Shown: positions 24,126 to 31,887 of the stretch, piece by piece | Position numbering within the stretch: the first letter of the stretch is position 1 | Layout: each line of letters opens with the position of its first letter | Program-made: the position numbers and the translations under genes | Notes under the pieces: generated by a model | Database searches by the model: none | What the model was told of the DNA's origin: nothing | The model's input: only the letters and a program-made list of their open reading frames with translations | DNA from: Spirochaetaceae bacterium UBA4077 | Lineage (GTDB): Bacteria; Spirochaetota; Spirochaetia; Treponematales; Rectinemataceae | Direction: 5' to 3' | Length of the DNA stretch: 37,427 nucleotides | NCBI GenBank assembly: GCA_002383375.1 | Contig: DFYR01000007.1 | Coordinates: 1-37,427, forward strand

Positions 24126-25252
24126 TCGCTTTGTCCTTCCTCGGGCAGGTAGAACGAAGCCAAGCCTTTCTTAATAGTAACATACACATCGTCGCCCTCG
24201 GCGATCCCGGCCACTAGGCCGGGCATGTCCACCTCGAAAGGCTGGGCAGAAATCGCGGAATCGACGCTCACTTCATAGCGGACAAACTGGCCCAGGTGCT
24301 GAATAATATTCACTTTTCCGGCCATCCCTCCTTCACCTTTGCGCAAGCTCACCGAAAGTTGCTCAGGCCTGGCGCCTACCAGTACCCGGCTGCCGACCGC
24401 GGTTCCCTGGGGAAGATGATTCCTGTCCTTTCCCACATCAAGCTCAAAATTGGGACCGATGAGCTTTGCCCTAGCCTCTACTCCATCCCAGGCTGTCAGC
24501 TCGGCCTTGAAAAAATTCATCTTTCCGATAAAGTTGGCCACGAAGGCACTGTTCGGCCTGTTGTACAGCTCGTCCGAGCTGCCGATCTGCTCCACCACGC
24601 CCCGTCGCATCACCGCCAGCCTGTCTCCCACCGCCATCGCTTCTTCCTGATCGTGGGTCACGAATATGGTCGTTATGTTCGTCGCCTTCTGGATACGCCG
24701 AATCTCAGCCCTCATATAGCGTCGGAGCTTGGCGTCCAGATTGGCTAAGGGCTCGTCCAGCAAAAGAAGATCAGGGTCATACACCAGCGCCCGGGCTATC
24801 GCCACCCGCTGCTGCTGTCCCCCCGAAAGCCCGGCAGGGCTCGGATTGCGCTTCAATTCCTCGGTGAGTCCCACCAACTCCATAACTTCGGTCACCTTTC
24901 GCCTCACCTCGGGCTCAGGCGTCTTGCGAACCCTCAGCCCATAGGCCACGTTTTCGAAAATATTCATGTGTGGATAAAGGGCAAAGCTCTGGAAAACCAT
25001 GCCGATATTGCGCCTGAAGGGCGGTATGCTGGTCATATCCCTTCCGCCATAGAAAATTTGACCACTGCTTATGCTCTCCAAGCCGGCAGTGCTGCGCAGG
25101 AGCGTCGTCTTGCCGCAACCCGAGGGACCGAGGAGGCAGAAAAGCTCGCCGGGGTTAATTGTAAACGATACCTTCTTCAGGGCTTCGACGGGATTTTTGC
25201 CTCCGGCGCCGAACACTTTGCTCACATCGCGGTAATTCAAGTCGAGACTCAT
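24122..25252 (-). CDS. ABC importer ATPase (FbpC/AfuC type)
   Basis: Energises the importer. In its 376 residues: Walker A GPSGCGKT (42-49), Q-loop VFQSF, signature LSGGQ (142-146), Walker B LLLLDEP (162-168), D-loop and switch His200. A C-terminal TOBE-like region of about 130 residues follows (VLVGARPEQLSV), as in the CUT1/Fbp importers. AGAGGA lies five bases before the ATG. It overlaps the permease gene and is 137 bases from the binding-protein gene, with two hairpins between. Confidence 0.95.
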   Translation of the reverse strand: MSLDLNYRDVSKVFGAGGKNPVEALKKVSFTINPGELFCLLGPSGCGKTTLLRSTAGLESISSGQIFYGGRDMTSIPPFRRNIGMVFQSFALYPHMNIFENVAYGLRVRKTPEPEVRRKVTEVMELVGLTEELKRNPSPAGLSGGQQQRVAIARALVYDPDLLLLDEPLANLDAKLRRYMRAEIRRIQKATNITTIFVTHDQEEAMAVGDRLAVMRRGVVEQIGSSDELYNRPNSAFVANFIGKMNFFKAELTAWDGVEARAKLIGPNFELDVGKDRNHLPQGTAVGSRVLVGARPEQLSVSLRKGEGGMAGKVNIIQHLGQFVRYEVSVDSAISAQPFEVDMPGLVAGIAEGDDVYVTIKKGLASFYLPEEGQSE

Positions 25253-25287
25253 GGGTATCCTCTCGGGAAAGGGTCAATAGAACAAAT

Positions 25288-25314
25288 GCCCCGCGGGCTA
25301 AAGCTCCGCGGGGC
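25288..25314 (-). repeat. GC-rich hairpin between binding-protein and ATPase genes
   Basis: GCCCCGCGG (25288-25296) and CCGCGGGGC (25306-25314) form a perfect 9-bp stem, followed on the transcribed strand by a T-rich but interrupted stretch. In many ABC operons such a hairpin stabilises the upstream binding-protein message or partly terminates, so that binding protein exceeds membrane parts. Confidence 0.55.
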
Positions 25315-25331
25315 GCTGGTCGAACAGGGAG

Positions 25332-25376
25332 ACCGACCGAGAAATCTTTCGATTTCCCAAAGCTTCCCCGGTCGGT
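25332..25376 (-). repeat. Second hairpin with inner GAAA-loop stem, after the binding-protein gene
   Basis: On the transcribed strand ACCGACCG (25369-25376) pairs with CGGTCGGT (25332-25339). Inside, GAAATC and GATTTC (25341-25356) form a 6-bp stem closed by a GAAA tetraloop. It lies 14 bases past the stop of the binding-protein gene. No T-run follows directly. Confidence 0.5.
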
Positions 25377-25389
25377 AAAATCACTGCAA

Positions 25390-26370
25390 TCACATCATCC
25401 AGTCGGAGAATTTTCCGCTTAGATCCTCCCGGATTTCGGCGGCTTCGATAGCATCATACGGAATGAGCTTTATCTTGCCCAATGCCGGTAAATACTTCGG
25501 TCCAGGCAGGTCTGTAACCACGACGCGGCGGTTTCTTGTGTTCAGGATGATCGTATAGGCCTCTTTTGAGGTGACGAAATCCATCCAGAGCTCAGCGGAC
25601 CTGGGATTGGGACCGTTGGCAATGATGCCGCTCGCGTCGAAGCGGGCGCCGGTGCCATCCTCGGGATAGACATAGGTAACAGGAGCCCCCTCGCCAATAT
25701 ACTTGGCGATGTTTCCCTCACCCGTAGCGGTGATGGCATACTCGCCCCTGGCAACAGACTCAGGCCCCACCGTGGAGCTGGCGGTAAAGGTAGCCGCCTT
25801 GGCCAGCTTCTTGGCAAAATCCTCGCCATAGAGCTTGTAGGACATGTAGAGCTGCGCATAGGCCGAGCCAGAAAGCGCCGGATTGGCCAGTATAATCTCT
25901 CCCTTGTACTTAGGATCGACCAGATCGGTCCACTTACGCGGATAGTCCGCTTCTTTGAGCAGCTTGGTATTGATCATGAAAGCTTGCAGCGGCATGGAGA
26001 ATCCGTAGTACTTGGGTACCGCGGCGACATCCTTCACATCGGCACCCAGGTAGTTGTGGTTCACCGACTTGTATGCCCTGAAAAGATCATAGGCCCCGTC
26101 GAAAGATTCCTTGGCGATTCCCAGCAGAATATCTCCCTGCGGCTTGGGTTGCTCGGCGTTCAGCCTGGTCAAAAGCTCGCCCGAGCCTGCCCTGATCACG
26201 CTTACCTTGATATCCGGATACTTTTCATTGAACTTGGCCACGAGCGCCTGGGCCTCGTCTTCGGCAGCCGCGCTCCAAACAATTAGGGCCCTCGTCTGCT
26301 TGGAAGCCTGGGCAAAGGCTCCACCGACAATCATAGTGCAGATTAGTAACGCGATAAGAACTTTCTTCAA
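25390..26370 (-). CDS. ABC importer substrate-binding protein (AfuA/FbpA-like)
   Basis: Captures the substrate outside the inner membrane. A TTG start at 26370 is chosen: AAGGAGG ends six bases before it, and the product then begins with a clean signal peptide, MKKVLIALLICTMIVGGAFA, cleaved before QAS. A longer ATG frame (26403) puts charged residues before the signal and lacks a ribosome site. The mature part shows the type-2 binding fold (ALIVWSAAAEDEAQALVAKF, then WTDLVDPKYKGEIILANPAL). The Tyr-Tyr pair that binds iron in classical FbpA is not visible near the GEYAITATGEGNIAKY segment, so iron is not assured. Phosphosugars are an alternative given nearby genes. Confidence 0.88.
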   Translation of the reverse strand: MKKVLIALLICTMIVGGAFAQASKQTRALIVWSAAAEDEAQALVAKFNEKYPDIKVSVIRAGSGELLTRLNAEQPKPQGDILLGIAKESFDGAYDLFRAYKSVNHNYLGADVKDVAAVPKYYGFSMPLQAFMINTKLLKEADYPRKWTDLVDPKYKGEIILANPALSGSAYAQLYMSYKLYGEDFAKKLAKAATFTASSTVGPESVARGEYAITATGEGNIAKYIGEGAPVTYVYPEDGTGARFDASGIIANGPNPRSAELWMDFVTSKEAYTIILNTRNRRVVVTDLPGPKYLPALGKIKLIPYDAIEAAEIREDLSGKFSDWMM

Positions 26371-26440
26371 AACGTCCCTCCTTGTGGATCGATCGGGGAG
26401 CATCCTCGATCTTCATTTATATCGATGCGACAGTAAAAAA

Positions 26441-26469
26441 AGTGTAGCACGGGTAGCCGATGGGCGCAA
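26441..26469 (-). promoter_or_regulatory. Promoter of the ABC importer operon
   Basis: Minus strand: TTGCGC (26464-26469), 17-base spacer, extended -10 TG-C-TACACT (TACACT 26441-26446). The leader of about 60 bases contains an imperfect inverted repeat, GATCGAGG/CCCCGATC, at about 26391-26413. That could be an operator or mRNA hairpin just before the ribosome site. Confidence 0.5.
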
Positions 26470-26522
26470 CAAAGAATGTAGACTCAAAAGGCAGCATGCA
26501 TGGAGTAATGCTGAATCCCGCA

Positions 26523-26551
26523 TTTACATTTATGACGAATGCCGGGATAAT
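26523..26551 (+). promoter_or_regulatory. Promoter of nagB
   Basis: TTTACA (26523-26528), exact 17-base spacer, GATAAT (26546-26551). The transcript would begin near 26558 and contain the GGAGG before the nagB ATG. It faces away from the importer promoter, leaving about 50 bases where a shared regulator could bind. Confidence 0.65.
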
Positions 26552-26582
26552 CAGGATAGAACTACTCGGAGGACAACACACA

Positions 26583-27329
26583 ATGAATACCTGTATCTAT
26601 GAAACTGTAGAGATAATGGGCGCCAGGGCCGCCGAGCTGGGCGCCGCCGCCATTCGCAAGGCTATCGCCGCCAGGGGCGCGGCCAACATCATCCTCGCAA
26701 CCGGAGCCAGCCAATTCTCCACCCTCGCGAGCCTGATCAAGCAGCCGGGCATCGATTGGAGCAAGGTAACCTGCTTTCACCTGGACGAGTATGTCGGCAT
26801 GAGCGACACCCACAAGGCGAGCTTCAGGAAATACCTGCGCGAACGCTTTGCCCAAAAGGTGCCGAGCCTCAAGGAATTCGTTTACGTAGCCGCCGACGCC
26901 GCCGACCTCAAGGCCGAGCTCGCCCGGCTCTCAGGGCGGATCAAGAAGCAGCCGATAGACGTGGCCTTCATAGGAATTGGCGAGAACGGACACATTGCCT
27001 TCAACGATCCTCCCGCCGATTTCGAAACCGAAGAACCCTATATCGTCGTCGACCTGGATGAAAAATGCAGGCTTCAGCAGGTGGGCGAAGGCTGGTTCAA
27101 CGGCCTTGCAGACGTTCCTAAACAGGCGGTATCCATGAGCATCCGGCAGATCCTCAAGTCCGCCATGATAGTCTGCTCGGTACCCGACCAGCGAAAGGCC
27201 ACCGCGGTCGAGATGGCCCTCAACGCTCCCATTTCCCCAGCCGCCCCCTGCTCCGTCCTGCGTCTCCATCCCGTTTGCTACTTGATGCTGGACATGCCAG
27301 CGGCAAGCCTTATTCTCAAGGGCCGCTAA
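26583..27329 (+). CDS. nagB: Glucosamine-6-phosphate deaminase-like protein
   Basis: NagB converts glucosamine-6-phosphate to fructose-6-phosphate and ammonia. The 248 residues contain TCFHLDEYVGMS (catalytic Asp68 region) and GIGENGHIAFNDPPADF (His137). In classical NagB this second motif reads G-x-D-G-H-x-A-F-N-E. Here the Asp is Asn135 and the Glu is Asp142, as in a separate NagB-like subgroup, so substrate or kinetics may differ. The phosphate loop ATGASQF (39-45) is intact. ATG 26583 has GGAGG ten bases upstream; the frame extends to 26460 but has no support. Divergent from the importer operon. Confidence 0.88.
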   Translation: MNTCIYETVEIMGARAAELGAAAIRKAIAARGAANIILATGASQFSTLASLIKQPGIDWSKVTCFHLDEYVGMSDTHKASFRKYLRERFAQKVPSLKEFVYVAADAADLKAELARLSGRIKKQPIDVAFIGIGENGHIAFNDPPADFETEEPYIVVDLDEKCRLQQVGEGWFNGLADVPKQAVSMSIRQILKSAMIVCSVPDQRKATAVEMALNAPISPAAPCSVLRLHPVCYLMLDMPAASLILKGR

Positions 27330-27393
27330 CTTGACTCTGGGATGCTTCGTCTGCGCTTAAACCGCGTCGATGAAGGCCCATCCATCGCCTTAA

Positions 27394-27432
27394 ATATAAA
27401 AAAGGGGCGTTTCCCCCGCGGGAGCGCCCCTT
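27394..27432 (-). terminator. Intrinsic terminator of the phosphohexomutase operon
   Basis: On the minus strand AAGGGGCG (27425-27432 complement) pairs with CGCCCCTT (27402-27409 complement), 8 bp with an inner CCC/GGG stem. A run of six T and then an AT-rich stretch follow. It is 37 bases past the stop and also lies after nagB, where the plus-strand T-run is poor. Confidence 0.75.
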
Positions 27433-27468
27433 CGCTATTGGACCCAATTGCTTCAAATATAAATACTC

Positions 27469-29118
27469 CTATAAATACTCCGCTAGACCCTGTTCCACAT
27501 AGCGGTCTGTAATGCTCCTGATCAAGGCCACTGCCTCCTGGCAGTCCTTTTCAGAATTCGCTACAACCTCCCAGCGGGCAATCCCCTCCTCCGACCTGGT
27601 GTTGCGCTGGGCTACCTGGTACCAGGGAGCCGACAGTTCACTGTTTTTATCCAGAACCGCCGGCAACCCGCTGCGCATGAGGGTGGCATCCAGACTCTGG
27701 CCGTCCTCCATCGTCTTCATAATCAGAAGACCACGGTGGGCGAACTCGCTTTCCACCTCCGCCAGGCTCTTTTCCAGCAAAGTATCATCCTTGAAGTGAC
27801 AAGGCCATTCCCGCTGCCGCACCAGCCCGGACTGGGCTTTGATCGCCCTCTCATAGCGTTCCGGATGCTCAGCCCAGATCCTGGCGCTGAGCAGACTGAA
27901 GAACAGCGTATTCTCAGTCGCCGCGAAGCCCGCCCTAAAGTCGTCCAGATCCAGCGGAAAATTCATGTAATAGTGGGCCGATTCCTCCGAAGCGGCCAGA
28001 TACTGCCGTACGAATCCCTCCCTGAGCGCCTCTTTAATAAAGGAATGTCCGTTGCGGATAATCGTGACATCGAGCCCCTGCCGAGCCTGTGCCTGGAGCG
28101 CCAGGGGATTGGTTTTAACATCGGCGTAGATTCGCGGCCTCCAGGCAGCGGACCCGCCAAAGGCCCCTTTTGCGTACGCCCCTTTAAAAATTCCCAGGAT
28201 TTCAGGCAAAAGCACCGAAAGATTGAAGCTTGGCGAAAGCTGTTCTCCCCGGGGATCCAGAATATCCATCCTGTCCCCGTCCCCGTCAAAGCAAAGCCCG
28301 CAAAGAAATCCCCCTCGGGCCATCATTTCTTTGCTCTCCTGAATACTCTTCGCCACCCCCGGATTGGGGTCGCCTGCGGGAAAGCGCCCGTCGGGCACCA
28401 GATTACGCATCCGCAGCGCTGCCCCCGCATAGCCGAAAGCCTCGGCAACCTCTGGCCCCGCCGTTCCGCCTAAAAAATCCCCCAGGATCGGCAGCCCGGC
28501 CAACCCGTCTTTCCCGACCCCGGCCAATCGCAGGGAGTATTCGATAAAAGGTTCGAGGTAATGCCGCACCTCGACCTTTCCCCGCTTCCTCCATGCGCCC
28601 GCCGCAGGAGCCGCATACTCCTGCCCCCGGCCGCCTGCCACCGCTGCCCCTTCCAGGTAATACGTGAGTATTCCCGTTATTCCCCCCGCCGGCCCCGAAT
28701 CCATGGCAAGAGTCTTCATCCCCGGAGCCATCAGCTTCAAGCCGATATACTCCCCGGGATTATGGCTGGCCGTGAGCATCACCGCCGCGCAGTCTGGATT
28801 CCTCATGTGACTGTAGTAGAACTGACAGGTGGAGATCGGAAGCGGATTCACCAGAACGTCAATACCCATGTCGGGCAGCAGCTCCAGGGCTGCTTCCATG
28901 AGGGACGGAGCTGCTATCCTTCCGTCCCTCCCCAGCATTATCCGCCTTGTGCCTAGTACTTCCAGCGAATAGCGTCCAATGGCCGCCACCAATCGCCTGA
29001 TTAGCTCGCCCGTCAGCCGGGAACTCTTGGTCCTTATGTCATAGGCCTTGAACATCCCAAAGTTCAAATCCTGCTTCAGAGTCTCCGGCAACCCCTTGGC
29101 CAGTTCAGCATAGGTCAT
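27469..29118 (-). CDS. Phosphohexomutase (alpha-D-phosphohexomutase family)
   Basis: Interconverts hexose 1- and 6-phosphates (glucose, mannose or glucosamine). In its 549 residues: TASHNPGEYIG with phospho-Ser118, the Mg loop FDGDGDRMD (Asp278, Asp280, Asp282), and the sugar-binding loop EESAHYYMNFPLDLDDF. It is longer than the usual 450-460 because of inserts around 135-180 and near the C-terminus. The Asp-rich insert DLDDF after the sugar loop is unusual. The sugar cannot be fixed from sequence. ATG 29118 overlaps the stop of the sugar isomerase by four bases. Confidence 0.9.
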   Translation of the reverse strand: MTYAELAKGLPETLKQDLNFGMFKAYDIRTKSSRLTGELIRRLVAAIGRYSLEVLGTRRIMLGRDGRIAAPSLMEAALELLPDMGIDVLVNPLPISTCQFYYSHMRNPDCAAVMLTASHNPGEYIGLKLMAPGMKTLAMDSGPAGGITGILTYYLEGAAVAGGRGQEYAAPAAGAWRKRGKVEVRHYLEPFIEYSLRLAGVGKDGLAGLPILGDFLGGTAGPEVAEAFGYAGAALRMRNLVPDGRFPAGDPNPGVAKSIQESKEMMARGGFLCGLCFDGDGDRMDILDPRGEQLSPSFNLSVLLPEILGIFKGAYAKGAFGGSAAWRPRIYADVKTNPLALQAQARQGLDVTIIRNGHSFIKEALREGFVRQYLAASEESAHYYMNFPLDLDDFRAGFAATENTLFFSLLSARIWAEHPERYERAIKAQSGLVRQREWPCHFKDDTLLEKSLAEVESEFAHRGLLIMKTMEDGQSLDATLMRSGLPAVLDKNSELSAPWYQVAQRNTRSEEGIARWEVVANSEKDCQEAVALIRSITDRYVEQGLAEYL

Positions 29119-30125
29119 AACAGCCTCCGGCCCGTCATGGACTCTTGTACGATACGGGTATTGCCAGCCAGATCCTCCACAGCCTCAACAATCAAGTTCG
29201 CCTCCGATGCAGCGACAATGCTTAGAACCTCTGCTAAAGGAAAGCCATTCTGCTCTAAGCTGAAATGATCGTCCCGGTATCGCCCATTCCTCGATGAATT
29301 CGCATGGAGATGGCAGCTGGCCACCTTGCCGCTTCCAACGATCGTTTTCAAGCCTTCCAGGTAATCGAAACCGAAGGCAAAGGAGGTGATATAGAGATGC
29401 CCCACGTCCAGGCAGAGCCAGAGGTCTGGATCCAGCGCCGCAAGCTCAAGCATCTCCTCGGGGCTGTGGAATAAATACCCTACCCTCGGATTCAGATTTT
29501 CCACCGCCAGCCTGACAGCGCTTTTGGCATAGCGCCGCGCCAAGGCTACCAGCCGTTCCTTGGCCCTTTCGGCATAGGGAATGTACCCCGGGCTCAGGCG
29601 GTATTCCGGCCCGCAGATAGCCCCATCCTCATGGCGTATATCCTTGATGAATTCCGGTCGGGCCAGTATCGGCTTTCTGGCCTCATACGACGATGGCATA
29701 GCCAGATCGGTCACATAGCCCGCATGCAGTACCACGATCTTCGCCCCGAACTCCAGGGCTGTCTGTAGTGTCGCCTCCATGTCGGCCAAGCTCTGCGCCA
29801 CAACCTCAGGATCGGCGCTGGCCAGATTAGGAAAAAACTCCGTGGAGGGACAGCAGGCGTGAGCCGATACCACCCTGCCCCGTATCAGCGGGGTCGCCTG
29901 GGCCAAATACTCGGCGCTCATCTGGTAGGAAAGCTCGAATCGGGCATCCTGGCCAAATTGTTCTATATATTCTTCAATCTCTTTCAGGGACTTCATCCCC
30001 ACAAGGGAGGCCCCCGTCACAGCCCCGTTCTTGCAGCCGGTCGTCAGCGCATTTGTATTCGTCACCCTATCGGCTCCCTGCTCTTCATGCTGAATTCCAA
30101 AGGCCTTTATTTTAGGCTGATTCAT
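29115..30125 (-). CDS. Sugar phosphate isomerase/epimerase-like TIM barrel (AP endonuclease 2 family)
   Basis: A 336-residue TIM-barrel protein of the xylose-isomerase-like/AP endonuclease family 2 superfamily. Metal-site segments are VSAHACCPSTEFFPN, IVVLHAGYVTDL, AVENLNPRVGYLFHSPEEM (Glu), CLDVGHLYITS (Asp-His) and CHLHANSS (His). Such proteins isomerise or epimerise sugars or sugar phosphates. ATG 30125 is chosen; the frame runs to 30269 through GC-rich non-coding DNA. No Shine-Dalgarno is seen, but a TATATT box lies eight bases upstream, suggesting a leaderless start. It is coupled to the phosphohexomutase. Confidence 0.85.
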   Translation of the reverse strand: MNQPKIKAFGIQHEEQGADRVTNTNALTTGCKNGAVTGASLVGMKSLKEIEEYIEQFGQDARFELSYQMSAEYLAQATPLIRGRVVSAHACCPSTEFFPNLASADPEVVAQSLADMEATLQTALEFGAKIVVLHAGYVTDLAMPSSYEARKPILARPEFIKDIRHEDGAICGPEYRLSPGYIPYAERAKERLVALARRYAKSAVRLAVENLNPRVGYLFHSPEEMLELAALDPDLWLCLDVGHLYITSFAFGFDYLEGLKTIVGSGKVASCHLHANSSRNGRYRDDHFSLEQNGFPLAEVLSIVAASEANLIVEAVEDLAGNTRIVQESMTGRRLL

Positions 30126-30133
30126 ATTTATTG

Positions 30134-30139
30134 AATATA
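30134..30139 (-). promoter_or_regulatory. Possible leaderless promoter of the isomerase-phosphohexomutase operon
   Basis: TATATT on the minus strand, with eight bases to the ATG at 30125. The -35 is unclear. The bases between (CAATAAAT) hold no ribosome-binding site. Confidence 0.4.
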
Positions 30140-30201
30140 GCATCGTCGATGAAAAACAGATAAGCGATTGCCGAAACGCCTGCGGGCCCGGTAAGCGTCG
30201 A

Positions 30202-30224
30202 CCCAAGCCCCACCCCGACCCCCC
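30202..30224 (-). other. Putative G-quadruplex motif upstream of the isomerase gene
   Basis: The minus strand reads six G, TC, four G, T, four G, CTT, three G. These are four runs of three or more G separated by loops of 2, 1 and 3 bases, meeting the common G-quadruplex pattern. It lies between the methyltransferase stop and the isomerase promoter, outside any supported gene. TCGACC occurs on both sides (30198-30203 and 30227-30232). Confidence 0.6.
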
Positions 30225-30269
30225 ACTCGACCTAGCTCGTTGTTCCCCACGCCTCCTCGGCCTGGACAA

Positions 30270-31034
30270 TTATTCCTTCACCGCCCTCGTGGCGTAAAAT
30301 GTCGGCACGCCCCAATCCTTTAAATTTCCACTGGAATTATAGTCCTGAAAAATGTCGGTAAGCCTGAAACCCGCCTTAAGCTGCCCTCCTATCTGCTCTT
30401 CAATGGAGTGCGAAAACTGAATTCCCCAGTCGCCTTCGATGGATTCCCTGTACAGATTGGGATCGGCGAGCGGATCGAAGGGGAGGTTATGAACAATGTT
30501 AGTCTCGTCCTCGTCGAAAAGAAAATTTATGCCGTTGTCCAGCCCCGCGAGCAGTACCCCATTCTTCCTCAAAACTCTGGAGCACTCTCGCCAGACGTGG
30601 AACACGTCTTTGACGTAACAGTTCGAAACCGGATGGAAAATCAAATCGAAAGACTCATCGGCGAAGGGAAACAGCTTTGTCATATCGGCTTTTACGATAT
30701 CGACCTCATAGCCCTCCCGCCGAGCCACCATCCTTTCACTTTCAAGCTGGCGGTCCGAGTAGTCCATCACCGTACACCGGGCGCCGGCCGCCGAAAATAG
30801 CGGAATCTGCTGCCCGCCCCCGGAAGCCAATCCTAAAATCCTCTTGTCCTTCAGGTCGCCGAACCACGTCTTCGGCACTGGTATCGTCGGTGTTAAAACC
30901 ACCGACCAGTCGCCTTCTTTCGCCTTTATAAAGGTTTCATGGTCAATCGGCCTCCCCCATTCCCAGCCCGCCTCTACCCAGGAATCCACAAATCGAGAAT
31001 TTATCGAACTGTACTCCTCAGGTATTTTTTCCAC
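30270..31034 (-). CDS. Class I SAM-dependent methyltransferase
   Basis: A 254-residue methyltransferase. The SAM-binding motif I is RILGLASGGGQQ (about 65-76), followed by VMDYSDRQLESERM (acidic end of strand 2), VKADMTKLFPFADESFDLI, and HVWRECSRVLRKNGVLLAGL. This is the Methyltransf_11/25 type acting on small molecules, with no further substrate hint. The 5' end overlaps the alpha/beta hydrolase gene by 17 bases. It is the last gene of the operon begun at the HTH gene. No terminator is seen. Confidence 0.92.
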   Translation of the reverse strand: MEKIPEEYSSINSRFVDSWVEAGWEWGRPIDHETFIKAKEGDWSVVLTPTIPVPKTWFGDLKDKRILGLASGGGQQIPLFSAAGARCTVMDYSDRQLESERMVARREGYEVDIVKADMTKLFPFADESFDLIFHPVSNCYVKDVFHVWRECSRVLRKNGVLLAGLDNGINFLFDEDETNIVHNLPFDPLADPNLYRESIEGDWGIQFSHSIEEQIGGQLKAGFRLTDIFQDYNSSGNLKDWGVPTFYATRAVKE

Positions 31035-31887
31035 TTTTCCCCCATGTGTTGATTAAAAATTCATTCGCCGCATCGAACTTGTCGATGATAGCGTGTCCCG
31101 TATCTGCAAGCAAATGCACCTCGGCATGGGGCAGCAAGGCCGAAAGCCGCTCTACCGAGGTTTTCGTGTCTAAAAGCGTGTCCCGGTCCCCGCCAAAATA
31201 CTGCAGCGGCATCCTGAGCGTCTTGAGCTCTTCGTCCGAGAACCTCGGCAGGCCCTCGTTTACTGGCCTGAAATGCTTGGACACCAGCGCCTGATACTCG
31301 AGAATTTCCTCGGGCATCTCCACCTTGTGGTAGATAGCCTTGTTGAGCATTCGCTGCCCCCGCTTTCCCAGCAGCAAAAAGAACATAGCCTTGAAGATGA
31401 ATCCAGGCCTCTCTGGCCCTATCCCGCCCGTACTTATCAGTGACAGCGCTCCCGCCCGCTCGGGGTATGTAATCGCGAAATTAAGCGCATACCAGCCGCC
31501 CAGGCTCATCCCAAGAAAAGCAGCCTTTTCAAGCCCCAGAGCGTCCAAGGCACCCCGCAGCCAGAGCGCCGGCGATTCAGATCGCAAAGAGAGCCGTTCC
31601 TGGCTGCTCAAACCAGGCTCGCCGGGTATATCCAGACAATACACGCTGAAATGCTCAGCAAGAAAAGGAATCACTCCCAGCCAGGAAGCCGAGTTCGAAA
31701 CCGAGCCGTGGAGGAGCACCAGCGGCGGCTTGCCCGCCCCGCTCTTTTCCAGCACGAAGGTGCTTCCCCTATCCGTTTCTACAGTCCTTTTCACCAGGGC
31801 AGCGCCCAGGGCCGAATCTAAATGCACTCTATACGCCGCCTCGATCAGCCTTTGCCCCTCTTCGGATTTATACACAGACTGATTCAT
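31018..31887 (-). CDS. Alpha/beta hydrolase
   Basis: A 289-residue cytoplasmic alpha/beta hydrolase without signal peptide. The oxyanion HG motif is VLLHGSVSNSASW (60-61), the nucleophile elbow GMSLGG (Ser128), the acid region GGDRDTLL (Asp234 or Asp236) and the His in DTGHAIID (His265). Likely an esterase or lactonase-type enzyme; the substrate is unknown. The gene overlaps the HTH gene by four bases and the methyltransferase by 17, so the three form a tightly coupled operon. Confidence 0.9.
   Translation of the reverse strand: MNQSVYKSEEGQRLIEAAYRVHLDSALGAALVKRTVETDRGSTFVLEKSGAGKPPLVLLHGSVSNSASWLGVIPFLAEHFSVYCLDIPGEPGLSSQERLSLRSESPALWLRGALDALGLEKAAFLGMSLGGWYALNFAITYPERAGALSLISTGGIGPERPGFIFKAMFFLLLGKRGQRMLNKAIYHKVEMPEEILEYQALVSKHFRPVNEGLPRFSDEELKTLRMPLQYFGGDRDTLLDTKTSVERLSALLPHAEVHLLADTGHAIIDKFDAANEFLINTWGKSGKNT

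Noticed and set aside
26523..26551. Fur box or other named operator in the divergent importer/nagB region
   Set aside because: No convincing Fur-type GATAATGATWATCATTATC-like palindrome is present; only promoter elements and an imperfect inverted repeat are visible.
30126..30269. N-terminal extension of the sugar isomerase (48 more residues)
   Set aside because: The extra sequence is Arg/Gly-rich translation of G-rich DNA including the quadruplex motif, with no homology pattern; ATG 30125 gives a normal barrel start.
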